In this document: positions 62,864-64,000 of the stretch, in pieces
Numbering within the stretch: position 1 is the first letter of the stretch
Layout: every line of letters starts with the position of its first letter
Assembly: GCF_000241325.1 (NCBI RefSeq)
Contig: NZ_BAEI01000001.1
Location: 62,001 to 126,000 of the forward strand
Length of the DNA: 64,000 nt
Direction: 5' to 3'
Source of the DNA: Gordonia polyisoprenivorans NBRC 16320 = JCM 10675
Lineage (GTDB): Bacteria > Actinomycetota > Actinomycetes > Mycobacteriales > Mycobacteriaceae
Program-made: the position numbers and the translations under genes
The notes under the pieces: generated by a model
What the model was told of the DNA's origin: nothing
The model's database searches: none
What the model saw: only the letters and a program-made list of their open reading frames with translations

Positions 62864-63484
62864 TCAGCGCAGCGCTTTTCGGGCCTCCGGCCAGAAAGCC
62901 ATTCCGGCGACCGCCAATCCACCGGCTCCGATGATGGCGACGGCGGCGTCCACGCTGGTACGGCCCTGCTTGGCCCAATAGACGTCCTCGAGATCGAGCA
63001 ACAGGGCCAGTTCGTCGACGATGAGCCCGACGCCGGTGCCGTAGGCGATGGCGGTCGCCGGATGGCGCCGGTGTCGTTCGGCGCCGCGCACCGCGACTGC
63101 ACCGATGGCGCCGAGTAACCCGATTCCGATGTTGTAGTGGTGAAAGTGGTGTCCACCCAGACTCATTCCACCGCCGGCGGGGCCGTGACCGGCGCGAATC
63201 CAGTGCGTGATGCCGCGCGCGGTGACGAAGGTCGTGGTGAAAGCCGCCCACGACAGCACCGCGGATTGTTCGCCGGGCTCGAGCGACCCGCGCCACGCCC
63301 GTCGCAAGCGCACCCACGGCAGTCGAGCCGCGGACAGATCTGCGTCACCGGCCTGCCCGTACGCGTGCTGCGCCGGCCCACTCGGTACCGAGCCGGATTC
63401 TCCGGTATGGGGCAATTCTTCGGTTTGCGTAACCTGTTGTCGCACGGCAGATTCCGAGTGCGACGGGGAGCTGTCGGGTGACAT
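62864..63484 (-). CDS. Hypothetical integral membrane protein
   Basis: 206 residues. A 70-residue soluble, Ser/Glu-rich N-terminus is followed by four likely membrane segments (about 78-90, 118-132, 144-160 and 181-197). The loop GGMSLGGHHFHHYNIGIG has four His within a few residues, suggesting metal or proton contact, and TGVGLIVDELALLLDLEDVYW is acidic. The pattern recurs in actinobacterial membrane proteins of unknown role. I do not assign a function. Confidence 0.75.
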   Translation of the reverse strand: MSPDSSPSHSESAVRQQVTQTEELPHTGESGSVPSGPAQHAYGQAGDADLSAARLPWVRLRRAWRGSLEPGEQSAVLSWAAFTTTFVTARGITHWIRAGHGPAGGGMSLGGHHFHHYNIGIGLLGAIGAVAVRGAERHRRHPATAIAYGTGVGLIVDELALLLDLEDVYWAKQGRTSVDAAVAIIGAGGLAVAGMAFWPEARKALR

Positions 63485-63538
63485 GACCCGATGATGCCAC
63501 TTCCTGCTGCTCGCGTGCGGAGACCCGAGAAACCCTCC

Positions 63539-63766
63539 TCAGGCGACCCGGAAGCGTTTGGTGCGTGAGGTCGCGCCGCCGATGAGGTTCACCCTCGACT
63601 TCGGCACACCCAGGTGGGCGGCGAGCAGTTCGGCGACCGCCTTGTTGGCCTTGCCCTCGGTGGCGGGCTCACGCACGTAAATCGTGATCGAGCCGTCCGG
63701 ACCGGTCTGCACCAATGGTCCCTTCCGACTGTTCGGCTTCACCGTCACCACCACTTGCTGTGGCAT
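63539..63766 (-). CDS. DUF167 (YggU-type) protein
   Basis: 75 residues. VTVKPNSRKGPLVQTGPDGS and VREPATEGKANKAVAELLAAHLGVPKSRVNLIGGATSRTKRF cover the whole DUF167 fold, seen here as EGKANKAVAELLA and GATSRTK. It is a small conserved cytoplasmic protein with no established role, usually found alone as here. Confidence 0.9.
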   Translation of the reverse strand: MPQQVVVTVKPNSRKGPLVQTGPDGSITIYVREPATEGKANKAVAELLAAHLGVPKSRVNLIGGATSRTKRFRVA

Positions 63767-63924
63767 ACTCCACCCCTCGAATCGTCACGTCCCGCCGCGG
63801 CGCAGGCCCGGTGACGATTGTGCCGTATGCCCGATGCGGCCGCTCTCACCGCATCAGCGCCGCCCGGTGTCCGGACCGATCGCAGCACAGCCCGCTGTCC
63901 CCCGGGTCACCTATCGTCGCCCCA

Positions 63925-64000
63925 GTGAGCCCGGAGACATCGCACGGGTTGCGTCTTCTTGGCAACCCATGCACGGCCCCTTCACTTTCGGATGCTCGCG
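63925..64000 (+). CDS. Possible start of a gene running off the window
   Basis: A GTG at 63925 opens a frame (MSPETSHGLRLLGNPCTAPS) with no stop before the window ends. No strong ribosome-binding site is seen and only 25 residues are visible, so this is a weak call. The rest of 63767-63924 shows nothing recognisable. Confidence 0.25.
   Translation, partial: MSPETSHGLRLLGNPCTAPSLSDAR

Overview
The window is GC-rich chromosomal DNA from an actinobacterium of the order Mycobacteriales. Gordonia or a close relative is the best guess, from recall rather than a search. Support comes from the gene families and from gene order. The series lhr-nei, glpD, lpdA, GGCT-like, M20 amidohydrolase, purine nucleoside phosphorylase, upp, acidic Rv3311-like protein, add-deoA-cdd, sdhCDAB, dacB, yihY-trpS, metY-metX and DUF3017-folD follows the Mycobacterium tuberculosis Rv3296-Rv3356 neighbourhood as I remember it, with local insertions. 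Most of the window is therefore conserved backbone. No prophage, integrase, CRISPR array, rRNA or tRNA was recognised.

Layout. 1-2.1 kb: end of an Nramp metal transporter and an acyl-CoA dehydrogenase. 2.2-5.6 kb: two convergent cobalt-uptake (cbtBA) operons, each behind a cobalamin riboswitch. The left one also carries a FhuF-like Fe-S protein; the right one has a frameshifted cbtA. 5.6-11.1 kb: DNA repair genes (Lhr helicase, Nei-type glycosylase). 11.1-13.5 kb: a repeat-rich island around a broken DUF222/HNH (13E12-type) gene. 13.5-17.3 kb: PPOX-fold protein and divergent glpD/glpK. 17.3-29.5 kb: type VII secretion-like proteins, lpdA, amidohydrolase, and purine/pyrimidine salvage (PNP, upp). 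29.6-36.2 kb: nucleoside catabolism (add, deoA, cdd) divergent from the succinate dehydrogenase operon, with an IdeR-like iron box between them. 36.3-41 kb: Uma2, a small secreted protein, and an APC permease-Usp-glutamine amidotransferase operon. 41-46.9 kb: TetR/thioesterase pair and a probable polyamine or omega-amino-acid catabolic cluster (FAD oxidase, aldehyde dehydrogenase, Lrp regulator, aminotransferase). 46.9-53.6 kb: DacB, YihY, TrpS, exonuclease III, then an iron-storage pair (Bfd, Bfr) behind IdeR-like boxes, and an MFS exporter. 53.7-58.4 kb: a secreted PE-PPE/cutinase-like hydrolase with a repeat tail, then a SAM-IV riboswitch driving metY-metX. 58.4-64 kb: Hsp70-like membrane protein, DUF3017-folD, a PLP enzyme with trmL, a membrane protein and DUF167.

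The strongest themes are metal and cofactor control (B12 riboswitches on cobalt import, a SAM riboswitch on methionine synthesis, IdeR-like boxes near iron storage and succinate dehydrogenase) and nucleoside salvage. Four reading-frame breaks (cbtA copy 2, deoA, and two in the DUF222 gene) are each explained by one base gained or lost in a short G or C run. Uncorrected homopolymer sequencing error is therefore a serious alternative to real gene decay. I did not find a clearly novel multi-gene system. The most unusual items are the paired riboswitch-cbt loci with the coupled FhuF-like protein, and the Hsp70-like ATPase domain fused to a membrane anchor and a Thr/Pro-rich tail.
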